Notes under the pieces: model-generated
Told to the model about the DNA's origin: nothing
The model's database searches: none
Seen by the model: only the letters and a program-made list of their open reading frames with translations
Assembly (NCBI RefSeq): GCF_006970865.1
Contig: NZ_CP035503.1
Span: 3,919,001 to 3,983,000 of the forward strand
Direction: 5' to 3'
From: Rhodoferax sediminis
Lineage (GTDB): Bacteria; Pseudomonadota; Gammaproteobacteria; Burkholderiales; Burkholderiaceae_C
DNA length: 64,000 nt
Shown: positions 27,232-35,446 of the stretch, one piece after another
How positions within the stretch are numbered: the stretch's first letter is position 1
Layout of the letters: every line of letters starts with the position of its first letter
Program-made: the position numbers and the translations under genes

Positions 27232-28440
27232 ATGAAAGTCATCGATTCCATCGTTACGCAGGCGGCCGGCATTGCCGCGATCCGCCGCGACATCCACGCG
27301 CACCCCGAACTGTGCTTCAAGGAGGTGCGCACCGCCGACGTGGTGGCGCAGAAGCTGACCGAGTGGGGCATCCCGATGCACCGCGGCATGGGCACCACGG
27401 GGATTGTCGGCATCATCAAGAACGGCACCAGCGAGCGCGCGGTCGGCCTGCGCGCCGACATGGACGCGCTGCCGATGCAGGAGTTCAACACCTTCGCCCA
27501 CGCCAGCCAGAACGCCGGCAAGATGCACGCCTGCGGCCACGACGGCCACACCGCCATGCTGCTGGCCGCGGCCCAGCATTTTGCGAAAAACCGCAACTTC
27601 GACGGTACGGTCTACGTGATCTTCCAGCCGGCCGAGGAAGGCGGCGGCGGCGCGCGCGAGATGATCAAGGACGGCCTGTTTGAGAAATTCCCGATGGAGG
27701 CGGTGTTCGGCATGCACAACTGGCCCGGCACCGACGTCGGCAAATTCGCCGTGAGCGCCGGGCCGGTGATGGCGTCGAGCAACGAGTTCAAGATCACCAT
27801 CCATGGCAAGGGCAGCCACGCCGGGCTGCCGTACATGGGCATCGACCCGGTGCCGATCGCCTGCCAGATGGTGCTGGGCTTGCAGAGCATCATCAGCCGC
27901 AACAAGAAGCCGGTCGAGGCCGGCGTGCTGTCGGTCACCATGATCCACGCCGGCGAGGCCACCAACGTGGTGCCCGACAGCTGCGAGCTGCAGGGCACGG
28001 TGCGCACCTTCTCCTATGAGGTGCTGGACCTGATCGAGACGCGCATGAAGCAGGTGGCCGAGCACACCTGCGCCGCGCACGAGGCAACGTGCACCTTCGA
28101 GTTCGTGCGCAACTACCCGCCCACCATCAACTCCGCCGCCGAGGCCGAATTTGCGCGCCGGGTGATGCAGGACATCGTCGGCGCCGACAACGTGATCGAG
28201 CAGGAACCGACCATGGGCGCGGAAGATTTTGCCTACATGTTGCAGGCCAAGCCGGGCGCCTACTGCTTCATCGCCAACGGCGACGGCACCCACCGCGAGA
28301 TGGGCCACGGCGCAGGTCCGTGCATGCTGCACAACCCGAGCTACGACTTCAACGACGACCTGATCCCGCTGGGCGCCACCTACTGGGTGCGGCTCGCCGA
28401 AGACTGGCTGGGGACCCCGCGCGCGGGAGCCGGCGCATGA
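27232..28440 (+). CDS. M20D amidohydrolase (hippurate hydrolase / N-acyl-amino acid hydrolase)
   Basis: The 402-residue protein starts MKVIDSIVTQAAGIAAIRRD after the Shine-Dalgarno AAGGAG. It has IHAHPELCFKEVRTA, GLRADMDALPMQE, MHACGHDGHTAMLLAAA (Cys/His metal ligands), QPAEEGGGGAREMI (catalytic Glu) and GAEDFAYML, the M20D signature shared by HipO, AbgA/B and IAA-amino acid hydrolases. It cleaves an N-acyl bond of an amino acid; the acyl group is not predictable. The stop overlaps the next start by ATGA. Confidence 0.92.
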   Translation: MKVIDSIVTQAAGIAAIRRDIHAHPELCFKEVRTADVVAQKLTEWGIPMHRGMGTTGIVGIIKNGTSERAVGLRADMDALPMQEFNTFAHASQNAGKMHACGHDGHTAMLLAAAQHFAKNRNFDGTVYVIFQPAEEGGGGAREMIKDGLFEKFPMEAVFGMHNWPGTDVGKFAVSAGPVMASSNEFKITIHGKGSHAGLPYMGIDPVPIACQMVLGLQSIISRNKKPVEAGVLSVTMIHAGEATNVVPDSCELQGTVRTFSYEVLDLIETRMKQVAEHTCAAHEATCTFEFVRNYPPTINSAAEAEFARRVMQDIVGADNVIEQEPTMGAEDFAYMLQAKPGAYCFIANGDGTHREMGHGAGPCMLHNPSYDFNDDLIPLGATYWVRLAEDWLGTPRAGAGA

Positions 28441-29534
28441 TCGGCCTGGTGCAGGCGTTCTCGCCCAGCTATGCGCAGGCCCGCGTCAAGTTTCTGGAGG
28501 CCGCCGCCACGGCCGGGCTGCCGAACGAATCGCACAGCCACCCGCTGCCCGGGCGGGACGGCGAGGTGCTGGCGATGGACGTGGCGCTCGATGGCCCGGC
28601 GGATGCCGACAAGCTGCTGATCGTCACCAGCGCCTGCCACGGCGTGGAAGGCTACTGCGGCAGCGGCGTGCAGGTGTTTTCGCTGCACGACGCCGAATGG
28701 CGCGCCAAGGCCAAGGCACAGGGCGTGGCGGTGCTCTACGTGCACGCGCTCAACCCCTACGGGTTTTCGCACGTGCGCCGCGCCACCCACGAAAACGTGG
28801 ATTTGAACCGCAACTTCCACGACTTCAGCCAGCCGCTGCCCGTGAACACCGGTTACCGCGAACTGGCGCCGCTGCTGCTGCCCAAGCAGTGGCCGCCGAC
28901 GCCCGAGAACGCGGCCGCCATCGGCCAGTTCATCGCCACGCGCGGGATGGACGCGTTCCAGGCGGCCATCTCGGGCGGCCAGCATGAATTCCCCGACGGC
29001 CTGTTCTTTGGCGGCACCGCGCCGACCTGGAGCAACCAGACCTTTCGCCGCGTGCTGCAAACGCATGGCCAGCGCGCCCGGCGCATCGCCTGGATCGACA
29101 TCCACACCGGCCTGGGCCCGAACGGCGTGGGCGAGCGCATCTTTGCCTGCAAGGACGATGCAGCGGCGCTCTCTCGCGCGCGCGCCTGGTGGGGCAGCGA
29201 CGGAGCCTCCCATGTGACGTCCATCTACGACGGCTCGTCCACTTCGGCGTTCCTCACCGGCCTGATGTGGGCCGCCCTCTACGAGGAATGCCCGCAGGCC
29301 GAATACACCGGCATCGCCATGGAGTACGGCACAGTGCCCATGCTCGACGTGATGCACGCCATGCGCGCCGAGCACTGGCTCAACATCCACCGCGATGCGC
29401 CGCCCGAGTTGGCCCGGCAGATCAAGCAGCAGATGATGGACGCGTTCTACACCGACACCGATGCGTGGAAGGGGCAGATCATCAGCCAGGCGAGGCAGGC
29501 GATGTTTCAGGCGGTGGATGGATTGAGTTCTTGA
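28437..29534 (+). CDS. DUF2817 family M14-like metallopeptidase
   Basis: The 365-residue protein shows LIVTSACHGVEGYCGSGVQV near residue 63 (His-x2-Glu zinc site of M14-type peptidases), VLYVHALNPYGFSHVRRATHENVDLNRNF and WIDIHTGLGPNG (third zinc His), and YTGIAMEYGTV near the end. It belongs to the M14-related DUF2817 family; the natural substrate is unknown. Coupling to the M20D hydrolase by a 4-bp overlap suggests that the two act on related acylated or peptide substrates. Confidence 0.85.
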   Translation: MIGLVQAFSPSYAQARVKFLEAAATAGLPNESHSHPLPGRDGEVLAMDVALDGPADADKLLIVTSACHGVEGYCGSGVQVFSLHDAEWRAKAKAQGVAVLYVHALNPYGFSHVRRATHENVDLNRNFHDFSQPLPVNTGYRELAPLLLPKQWPPTPENAAAIGQFIATRGMDAFQAAISGGQHEFPDGLFFGGTAPTWSNQTFRRVLQTHGQRARRIAWIDIHTGLGPNGVGERIFACKDDAAALSRARAWWGSDGASHVTSIYDGSSTSAFLTGLMWAALYEECPQAEYTGIAMEYGTVPMLDVMHAMRAEHWLNIHRDAPPELARQIKQQMMDAFYTDTDAWKGQIISQARQAMFQAVDGLSS

Positions 29535-29536
29535 TG

Positions 29537-29592
29537 GTTTTGGCTTCCAGCCCTTGCAGGGTATTCGCAGTTAGCTATTGGATTCGTAGCTA
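29537..29592 (-). repeat. dispersed palindromic repeat, copy 6
   Basis: Read on the minus strand: GCTACGAATCCAATAGC, 19 nt, AGGGCTGGAAGCCAAAAC. It begins only three bases past the DUF2817 stop and directly abuts a dRS3-like unit. Confidence 0.85.
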
Positions 29593-29599
29593 ACTGATT

Positions 29600-30275
29600 G
29601 TCATTCCCGGCTTGACCGGGAATCCACGGCAGTTGAAGCATTGACCTTCGCAGGGGCTGCTGGCCGGGTGGCGCCCCGGCGGGCGCCTTACTTTTCTTTG
29701 CTTCGCCAAAGCAAAGTAAGCAAAAGAAAGGCGAGCCGGATTCGTCGGCCCGCTGTGCGGGCACGCTGCGTTGCTCGATCCAAGCGGGGTGCGCAGAAAC
29801 TCGGCTTCGCCTCAAACATCTGCGCCCCTGATCCGCCCGGCTCTGCGCTACTCGCCTCCTCATGACGGCGTGAGCACAGTCGGACAACCAAATACCCAAG
29901 TCAACAAGGACGCGCCATGGCGCGTCCTTGTGGGCTCCTGTGTTTGGTGTTGAATTTGCCTTGGTATCCGGCCTCCGCCGTCCTGGCACGGCTGAGCAGC
30001 GCAGGGGCAGATGGATCAGGGCTGGCGTTGTCTGAGCCCGCAGGGCGAGTTTAGCCAGACCCCATCTGCCCCGAGCAGCGCAAGGCACCCCGAAGGGGCC
30101 GTGCCTGCGGCTCGCCTTTTCTTTGGTGACTTTCTTTTGGCGAAGCAAAAGACAAGTTACTGCGCCGTCGGGCGCACATCCCGACATCCCCGCCCGTCGG
30201 GCAACAACCAGAACCGAGCCGCTCGCAATGGTCGTCGCTCAACTACCGTGGATTCCCGGTCAAGCCGGGAATGAC
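29600..30275. repeat. ~676-bp imperfect palindromic element (gene-free)
   Basis: The two ends are oppositely oriented 28-bp dRS3-like units (29600-29627 and 30248-30275). Inside them the left arm and the reverse complement of the right arm stay recognisably similar for some 300 bp: CGGCAGTTGA vs CGGTAGTTGA, CTTTGCTTCGCCAAAGCAAAG vs CTTTTGCTTCGCCAAAAGAAAG, AAAGGCGAGCCG on both, GCGTTGCTCG vs GCGCTGCTCG, and CCTGATC and GACGGCG on both. Near the centre is a perfect 28-nt palindrome, 29904-29931 (half-site ACAAGGACGCGCCA). Open frames here lack coding character and mirror each other, so no gene is called. Confidence 0.85.
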
Positions 30276-30360
30276 AAGTACGGGGCCGGGAATGACAAGT
30301 ACGGGGCCGGGAATGACGACAGCTGAACCGGGAATGACACATCAGGGTCCGGGAATAACA
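30276..30360. repeat. degenerate short tandem repeats reaching into the 3' end of coaX
   Basis: The phrase CCGGGAATGACAAGTACGGGG occurs in tandem (one copy starts inside the preceding palindrome end) and then decays through GAACCGGGAATGACACATC to GGTCCGGGAATAACAG. It looks like repeated partial copies of the dRS3-like right end. The last units encode the terminal residues of CoaX. Confidence 0.75.
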
Positions 30361-31163
30361 GCAGCGTCAGGGTTCGCCAGGGACGCCGGAAACCGCCTCG
30401 CCGCAATTTCCAGCAAGCCGTCAAAAATCAGGTTATCCACCAGCTCGAAGGTCCCCTGCATGCTCGGCGCCATCTTCCAGCCCGCGCCGCCCGTCATCAC
30501 GCACATCGGCTCGGCACCGCAGTGCTGGCGCACATGCTGCATCATGCGCTCCACCGCCCCGGCGATTGCGTAGGTGCCGCCGCTGGTCAGGGCATCGCTG
30601 GTGTTGGTGGGAAATTCGCGCACCTCGCCGGTGGGCACATGCAGCCCGGCGGTGCCGGATTCGAGCGCGCGCAGCATGATGCCGTGGCCTGGCAGGATCA
30701 GGCCGCCCAGGAACTTGCCGCCGGCGTCGATGGCCTCCACAGTCACGGCCGTGCCGACCATGGCGACCACCATCGGCCGCGGTGCGCTGCCGTGCAGTGC
30801 GGCTTGCGCCAGCATGCGATGGCGCGCGCCGATCATGGCGACCCAGCGGTCGGCGCCGAGCCGCGCGGGGTGGTCGTAGCCGTTGATCAGGCCCGCCTCC
30901 GAACTGCTGGAGACCACCCATTGCGGCGCCACGTCCCAGAGCTCCATCTGCTCCTGCACGCAGCGTTTGATGGCGTCGCCCGCCACGATGCAGCCGAGCA
31001 TGGCCTGCGGCGCGGGCAGGTCGCGCCAGGCGCCTTCCGCCAGTTTCTCGATGTGCTCCAGAAACTCCGCGCCGTGGGCGAGCAGCGCGGCGCCGGGACG
31101 CGGAGCGTCGTACTGTGCCCACTTGAGCCGCGTGTTGCCTACGTCGATGGCGAGAAACGTCAT
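30342..31163 (-). CDS. coaX: type III pantothenate kinase
   Basis: The 273-residue protein starts [19 protein letters not shown] (ASKHA phosphate motif). It has [14 protein letters not shown], containing the CoaX GADR signature, [25 protein letters not shown] and [16 protein letters not shown], and [11 protein letters not shown]. It phosphorylates pantothenate in CoA synthesis with a monovalent cation and ATP. No birA lies upstream, although the pair is common in betaproteobacteria. The last residues (AAVIPGP) and stop lie in repeat sequence, so the extreme C-terminus is probably repeat-derived. Confidence 0.94.
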   Translation of the reverse strand: MTFLAIDVGNTRLKWAQYDAPRPGAALLAHGAEFLEHIEKLAEGAWRDLPAPQAMLGCIVAGDAIKRCVQEQMELWDVAPQWVVSSSSEAGLINGYDHPARLGADRWVAMIGARHRMLAQAALHGSAPRPMVVAMVGTAVTVEAIDAGGKFLGGLILPGHGIMLRALESGTAGLHVPTGEVREFPTNTSDALTSGGTYAIAGAVERMMQHVRQHCGAEPMCVMTGGAGWKMAPSMQGTFELVDNLIFDGLLEIAARRFPASLANPDAAVIPGP

Positions 31164-31398
31164 GCTGTCCCCAGTGTTTTGCGCATTATCTCCAAACCGG
31201 TGCCGCCCATCGCGCAGGGTTGGCAGCGCGCCAGCTCCGGATCAGCCCGCCGGGCGCAAGGATACGGGTTTCGTGCTGGCCGCCAGCCACCAGGATTCTC
31301 ATGGCATGCCTGCCGGTGCTGCGGCACGGCAGCCAGCCGCAAGGGGATTTGCGGCTAAAGTGCGGCTTCGTTCATTTTGATCTATTTGGAAGCCCACC
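31164..31398. promoter_or_regulatory. divergent gap between coaX and the amidase gene
   Basis: These 235 bp separate divergent genes. A 60-codon minus-strand frame overlaps the coaX start, but its product resembles nothing I recognise and it is rejected. No hairpin or operator stands out. Confidence 0.4.
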
Positions 31399-32877
31399 AT
31401 GAACATCACCGAGCTCACGGCCGACGCGCTGTCAAAGGCCATCCATGCGCGCCAGGTGTCGTGCCGCGAGGTGATGCAGGCCTACCTGGCGCGCATCGAA
31501 GCCGTGAATCCGGCGTTCAATGCCATCGTCAGCCTGCAGGATGGCGAGAGCCTGTTGCGCCAGGCCGACGCGCGCGATGCCCAGCTCGCGCGCGGCGAAT
31601 CCATGGGCTGGATGCATGGCATGCCACAGGCCATCAAGGATCTGGCCAACACGGCCGGCATCCCGACCACGCTGGGCTCGCCGCTGATGCGCCACTTCGT
31701 GCCGAAGGAAGACGGCCTGCTGGCGCGGCGCATGAAAGCGGCCGGCTGCATCGTGATCGGCAAGACCAACACGCCCGAGTTCGGCCTGGGCTCGCACACC
31801 TTCAACGAGGTCTTCGGCGTGACGCGCAATGCCTACGATCCAGCCTTCTGCGCCGGTGGCAGCAGTGGCGGCGCGGCGGTGGCGCTGGCGCAGCGCCTGC
31901 TGCCGGTGGCCGACGGCTCCGACTTCATGGGCAGCCTGCGCAACCCCGCAGCCTGGGCCAATGTGTTCGGTCTGCGCCCCTCGCAGGGGCGCGTGCCGAT
32001 GGCGCCCGCGCAGGACGTCTGGGTGTCGCAGCTCGGCACCGAAGGCCCCATGGGACGCACCGTGCGCGACGTGGGGCTGCTGCTGTCGGTGCAGGCCGGG
32101 TACGATGCCTGCGCTCCTCTTTCAATAGCACAGGGCGGCCACCAGTTCAGGGCTGCGCTTGATTTTGATCCTCAAGGCTTGAGAATTGGCTGGCTCGCCG
32201 ACCTGGGCGGCTACCTGCCGATGGAGGACGGCATTGTGCCCGTGTGCGAACAGGCGCTGGACCGCTTGAGAGGCGTGGGCTGCGAGATTAAGCCCGCGAC
32301 GCTGGGCATGCCGCCAGATGCCGTGTGGCAGGCCTGGCTGGTGTGGCGGCGCGCGCTGGTGGCTTCGCGCATCGCGCCGTTCCTGCTGAACGCGAAAAAC
32401 CGCGCGCACATCAAGCCCGAGGCGCTGTGGGAATACGACCAGGCGCAGGGCCTGAGCGGCTCGCAACTGCTCGGCGCCAGCGCGCAGCGCACGGCTTTTT
32501 ACCAGCAGATGCTGGGTTTGTTCGAACACTATGACTACCTGGCGCTGCCGACGGCCCAGGTCTGGCCGTTCGAGGCAAGCCAGCGCTGGCCGCAAAGCAT
32601 CGTGAGTGGCGGGGCCAGCGTTGCCATGGACACCTACCACCGCTGGATGGAGGTGGTGATCTACGCGACCTTCGCGGGCCTGCCCTGCATCAGCGTGCCG
32701 GCCGGTTTCAACGCCGCGGGCCTGCCGATGGGGCTGCAAATTATCGGCAAACCGCAGGCCGACTTTGCGGTGCTACAACTGGCCGGCGCCTACGAACAGG
32801 TGGCGCAGGACGTGCTGCAAAGGATGCCCAGCGGGCGAAGGGCCGTGGCCGCTGGCGCGGCAGGTTATCCTTGCTGA
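31399..32877 (+). CDS. amidase signature family protein
   Basis: The 492-residue protein has the AS-family Ser-cisSer-Lys triad: MPQAIKDLANTAG (Lys) near residue 77 and FCAGGSSGGAAVALAQ (cis-Ser) near residue 155, with the nucleophile in VADGSDFMGSLRNPA. The C-terminal phrase GLPCISVPAGFNAAGLPMGLQIIGKP is typical. GatA-like use is unlikely because gatB and gatC are absent. It hydrolyses an unknown amide. The region PLSIAQGGHQFRAALDFDP overlaps a repeat-like sequence at 32113-32168. Confidence 0.9.
   Translation: MNITELTADALSKAIHARQVSCREVMQAYLARIEAVNPAFNAIVSLQDGESLLRQADARDAQLARGESMGWMHGMPQAIKDLANTAGIPTTLGSPLMRHFVPKEDGLLARRMKAAGCIVIGKTNTPEFGLGSHTFNEVFGVTRNAYDPAFCAGGSSGGAAVALAQRLLPVADGSDFMGSLRNPAAWANVFGLRPSQGRVPMAPAQDVWVSQLGTEGPMGRTVRDVGLLLSVQAGYDACAPLSIAQGGHQFRAALDFDPQGLRIGWLADLGGYLPMEDGIVPVCEQALDRLRGVGCEIKPATLGMPPDAVWQAWLVWRRALVASRIAPFLLNAKNRAHIKPEALWEYDQAQGLSGSQLLGASAQRTAFYQQMLGLFEHYDYLALPTAQVWPFEASQRWPQSIVSGGASVAMDTYHRWMEVVIYATFAGLPCISVPAGFNAAGLPMGLQIIGKPQADFAVLQLAGAYEQVAQDVLQRMPSGRRAVAAGAAGYPC
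32113..32168 (+). repeat. dispersed palindromic repeat, copy 7, inside the amidase gene
   Basis: CTCTTTCAATAGC, 19 nt, AGGGCTGCGCTTGATTTTGATC. The exact spacing and the ends match the intergenic copies, in the same sense as the gene. I recall family members having about the same length here, so a net insertion is not certain. Confidence 0.6.
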
Positions 32878-32954
32878 CCTGTCGCAGCCATGCTACAACC
32901 TGCACACGCCAAAAACTTCATAAGTGTCATAAATCACTGCGCATTCCAACCACG

Positions 32955-33932
32955 ATGAGCTTTCCTCTCTACCAATCGCCCGGAACCATCGTCTTCCTCG
33001 ACGACGATCCCGACTACCTCGACATGCTGGCGCTGGTGATGCCGGAGGACTGGCACGTGCGCCTGTTCCGGCGGCCGCAGAACTGCATCAACTACCTGCA
33101 GCAAGAGCCGCCGCTGTGGGAGGCCGACGCCTGGGCGCAGCAGGAGATGATCGAAGAGTCGCGCGCGGGCGGGGTGCCCCTGATTTCGCAAATCCTGCGT
33201 TATTGGGGCGAGCACAGCCGGCGCTACGCCCTCACCCAGGTGTGCGTGGTCGACTATTCCATGCCCGGCATGGACGGACTGCAGGCGCTCAGTGAGCTGG
33301 TGGACTGGCCCGGTCTGCGCGTGCTGCTGACCGGCCAGGCGGACGAGCAGATCGCGGTGGACGCCTTCAACCGCGGCCTGATCGAACAATTCATCCCCAA
33401 GCAAACCCCGGACATCTCGCGCCGCCTGATCGACACGCTCAGGCGCATGCAGGCGACGGCCAGCGGGCGCCACTCGCAGATCTGGCGCAGCACGCTGACG
33501 CAAAGCCAGAATGCGCTGCTGCGGGTGCCGTCGATCGCGCAGGACCTGTCCGAGTTCGTCGCCAGCCACTGGGTCGAATACGTGGTGATCGGCCGGCCGT
33601 TCGGCATTCTGGGGCGCGATGCCAATGGCCGCGTCGGCTGGCTCCAGCTGGAGCCCGTGAGCGGCCTGGGCGAACTGGCCGAGCTTGCGGGCAGCGCCGG
33701 GATCAGCTCGCAGGGTATCGCCGAGATTCAAAAGGGCAAAAAACTGGCCGACCTCGAACTGGGGCAGGCGCTGGGGCGCACCGCACCAGAGCTGAGCCCG
33801 GCGCTGCCGATCGGGCGCGAAGAATCGCTGCTGGGTGCGCTGTTCGCCGTCGGCATCGAGCACAGCCCGCACGCCAGCACCTGCTACCACCGCTGGCTGG
33901 CCGCTCAGCCGAAGCGCTTCGTGCAGGACTGA
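32955..33932 (+). CDS. response regulator with an atypical, extended receiver domain
   Basis: The 325-residue protein begins MSFPLYQSPGTIVFLDDDPDYLDML (acidic pocket). The phospho-acceptor is in CVVDYSMPGMDGLQAL at about Asp100, not near residue 55, so some 45 extra residues (including LLQQEPPLWEADAWAQQEMI-like sequence) lie between. Conserved Thr and Lys follow in LLTGQADE and FIPKQTP. The C-terminal ~150 residues (WVEYVVIGRPFGILGRDANG onward) match no output domain I recognise and no helix-turn-helix. No kinase gene is adjacent. An upstream in-frame start at 32871 overlaps the amidase gene and is less likely. Confidence 0.8.
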   Translation: MSFPLYQSPGTIVFLDDDPDYLDMLALVMPEDWHVRLFRRPQNCINYLQQEPPLWEADAWAQQEMIEESRAGGVPLISQILRYWGEHSRRYALTQVCVVDYSMPGMDGLQALSELVDWPGLRVLLTGQADEQIAVDAFNRGLIEQFIPKQTPDISRRLIDTLRRMQATASGRHSQIWRSTLTQSQNALLRVPSIAQDLSEFVASHWVEYVVIGRPFGILGRDANGRVGWLQLEPVSGLGELAELAGSAGISSQGIAEIQKGKKLADLELGQALGRTAPELSPALPIGREESLLGALFAVGIEHSPHASTCYHRWLAAQPKRFVQD

Positions 33933-34140
33933 ATAGCCCCCACGCTTGTCGCTGCGCGTACTGCGCTGCCCCCCGAGGGGGCTGGCCTTGCTTGGGGCGG
34001 CCCGGCGCGGCGGCCGATAGCCTCCACGCTTGTCGCTGCGCGTACTGCGCTGCCCCCCGAGGGGGCTGGCCTTGCTTGGGGCGGCCCGGCGCGGCGGCCG
34101 ATAGCCTCCACGCTTGTCACTGCGCATAGTGCGGCGCTGC
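33933..34140. repeat. 84-bp tandem repeat, about 2.4 copies, in a convergent gap
   Basis: The phrase CACGCTTGTCGCTGCGCGTA starts at 33941 and 34025, and a diverged third copy (CACGCTTGTCACTGCGCATA) at 34109, giving a period of 84. Copies one and two are nearly identical. Each full copy contains CTGCCCCCCGAGGGGGCTGG, a strong hairpin. It lies between the converging response regulator and persulfide dioxygenase genes, consistent with a terminator-like role. Confidence 0.92.
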
Positions 34141-35274
34141 TCAGGCTTGCCGCCACGGCAGGCCGCGCAGGCGCCAGCCGCCCTTGCGGCCGCGGTGCGC
34201 CTGCTCATCCGGGTCGCCCTCGAAACCTTCCAGAATGTTGTAGGCCTGCAGGCCCAGCTCGGTCGCACGCCTGGCCGCCGCAATCGAGCGCACGCCGCTG
34301 CGGCACAAGAGCACTACCTTCTTGCCCGGCGGCACGGCTTCCTTGAGGCCGGCATCGAACGCCGGGTTCATGGCCATGCCGGGCCACTGCTTCCAGGCCA
34401 GCGGCACCGCGCCGGGCACGAAGCCGACCCATTCGCGTTCGGCATCGGTGCGCACGTCCACCAGCACGGCCTCGCCCGCCTGCCACCAGCGGTACGCCAG
34501 CTGCGCCGACACATCGCCGGCGTAACCTTGCGCGGGGCGCGGCGCGTCCGGCTGGGCCAGGGCCACCGCACCGGCGTCGTGGCGCAGGCCCGAGCTCTGA
34601 TTGGCCGGCACCGCCTCGTCCATGCGTTTGGGTTTGGGCAGGCCCAGCGCGTCCATGGTGGCGACAAACTCGGCCAGCGTCTTGCCGGCCACGCGCGCGT
34701 TGCCTGCCTTCTCGGCGCCAATGGTCGAATGCGTGCGGCCCTGGTAGTCGTGCGCCGGCCAGACGGTGGTGGCATCGGGCAGCGCGAACAGCACCTCGGT
34801 CAGGCTGCGGTACAGATCCGCGGCGCTGCCGGACTGGAAGTCGGTGCGCCCGCAGCCGTTGATGAGCAGCGTGTCGCCGGTGAAAACATGGTCGCCGCCG
34901 CGCGTCTTCCACAGATAGCTCATGCCGCCCGCTGTATGGCCGGGCGTGTGCAGCGCGGTGATGGCCTCGCCGCCGAAACGCAACACCTCGCCGTGCTTGA
35001 GTTGCACCGACGCCGTGCTGATGCCGCAGCCTGCCGGCGCGGCCGTTTTGGCGCCGGCATGCTCGGCCAGCAGCCCGGCGCTGGTGATGTGGTCGGCATG
35101 CGCGTGGGTCTCCACCGTCCACGCCAGCTTGAGGCCGTGCTGCTTGAGCACGGCCAGATCGCGTTCGACCTGCTCGTCCACCGGATCGATGATGAGCGCG
35201 TCCCGCGTGGCCTCGTCAAACAGCACATAGGTGTAGGTGCTGGAGGCGGGATCGAAAAGCTGCAGGGGTTTCAT
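34141..35274 (-). CDS. persulfide dioxygenase (ETHE1-like) fused to rhodanese
   Basis: The 377-residue protein has an N-terminal metallo-beta-lactamase fold of the ETHE1 type: TVETHAHADHITSAG near residue 53, ALHTPGHTAGGMSYL, VFTGDTLLINGCGRTDFQSG and VWPAHDYQGRTHSTIG, the non-haem iron site. A C-terminal rhodanese domain has VLVDVRTDAEREWVGFVPGA and an active loop LLCRSGVRSI with catalytic Cys. Such fusions oxidise glutathione persulfide to sulfite and transfer sulfane sulfur. The start at 35272-35274 (MKPLQLFDPASSTYTYVLFD) fits the family; an upstream ATG at 35307 is disfavoured. Confidence 0.93.
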   Translation of the reverse strand: MKPLQLFDPASSTYTYVLFDEATRDALIIDPVDEQVERDLAVLKQHGLKLAWTVETHAHADHITSAGLLAEHAGAKTAAPAGCGISTASVQLKHGEVLRFGGEAITALHTPGHTAGGMSYLWKTRGGDHVFTGDTLLINGCGRTDFQSGSAADLYRSLTEVLFALPDATTVWPAHDYQGRTHSTIGAEKAGNARVAGKTLAEFVATMDALGLPKPKRMDEAVPANQSSGLRHDAGAVALAQPDAPRPAQGYAGDVSAQLAYRWWQAGEAVLVDVRTDAEREWVGFVPGAVPLAWKQWPGMAMNPAFDAGLKEAVPPGKKVVLLCRSGVRSIAAARRATELGLQAYNILEGFEGDPDEQAHRGRKGGWRLRGLPWRQA

Positions 35275-35446
35275 GGCAATCTCCAAGAGAGGTATCCTGA
35301 CTCGCACCCGAAGTTTAGAACGTTAAGGAGCCCTGCATGCATTCTTATCGGCAGTCGCTGGCGTCGGTTTTGAGCGGCGGCCTTGACGCTCTTGTTTTTG
35401 GAGCATCCCTGGCAGCCGGCATGAGGGCCGCAGTGCGATTGACCTT
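35275..35446. promoter_or_regulatory. divergent gap between the persulfide dioxygenase and PPK2 genes
   Basis: These 172 bp hold the promoters of two divergent genes. A Shine-Dalgarno-like TTGGAGATTG on the minus strand precedes the dioxygenase start. No operator or terminator is recognisable. Confidence 0.4.

Noticed and set aside
29507..30187. 226-codon minus-strand frame and similar frames across the large palindrome
   Set aside because: Both strands yield mirror-like Arg/Ser/Pro-rich sequence because of the inverted arms. There is no ribosome site, and such translations of repeats are a known source of spurious proteins.
31160..31342. 60-codon minus-strand frame overlapping the coaX start (possible birA remnant)
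   Set aside because: The position fits a birA-coaX pair, but the sequence shows no biotin-ligase motif and looks non-coding.
33905..34156. Small frame with repeated RRAGPPQARPAPSGG units
   Set aside because: It is a translation of the 84-bp tandem repeat and overlaps the ends of two convergent genes.
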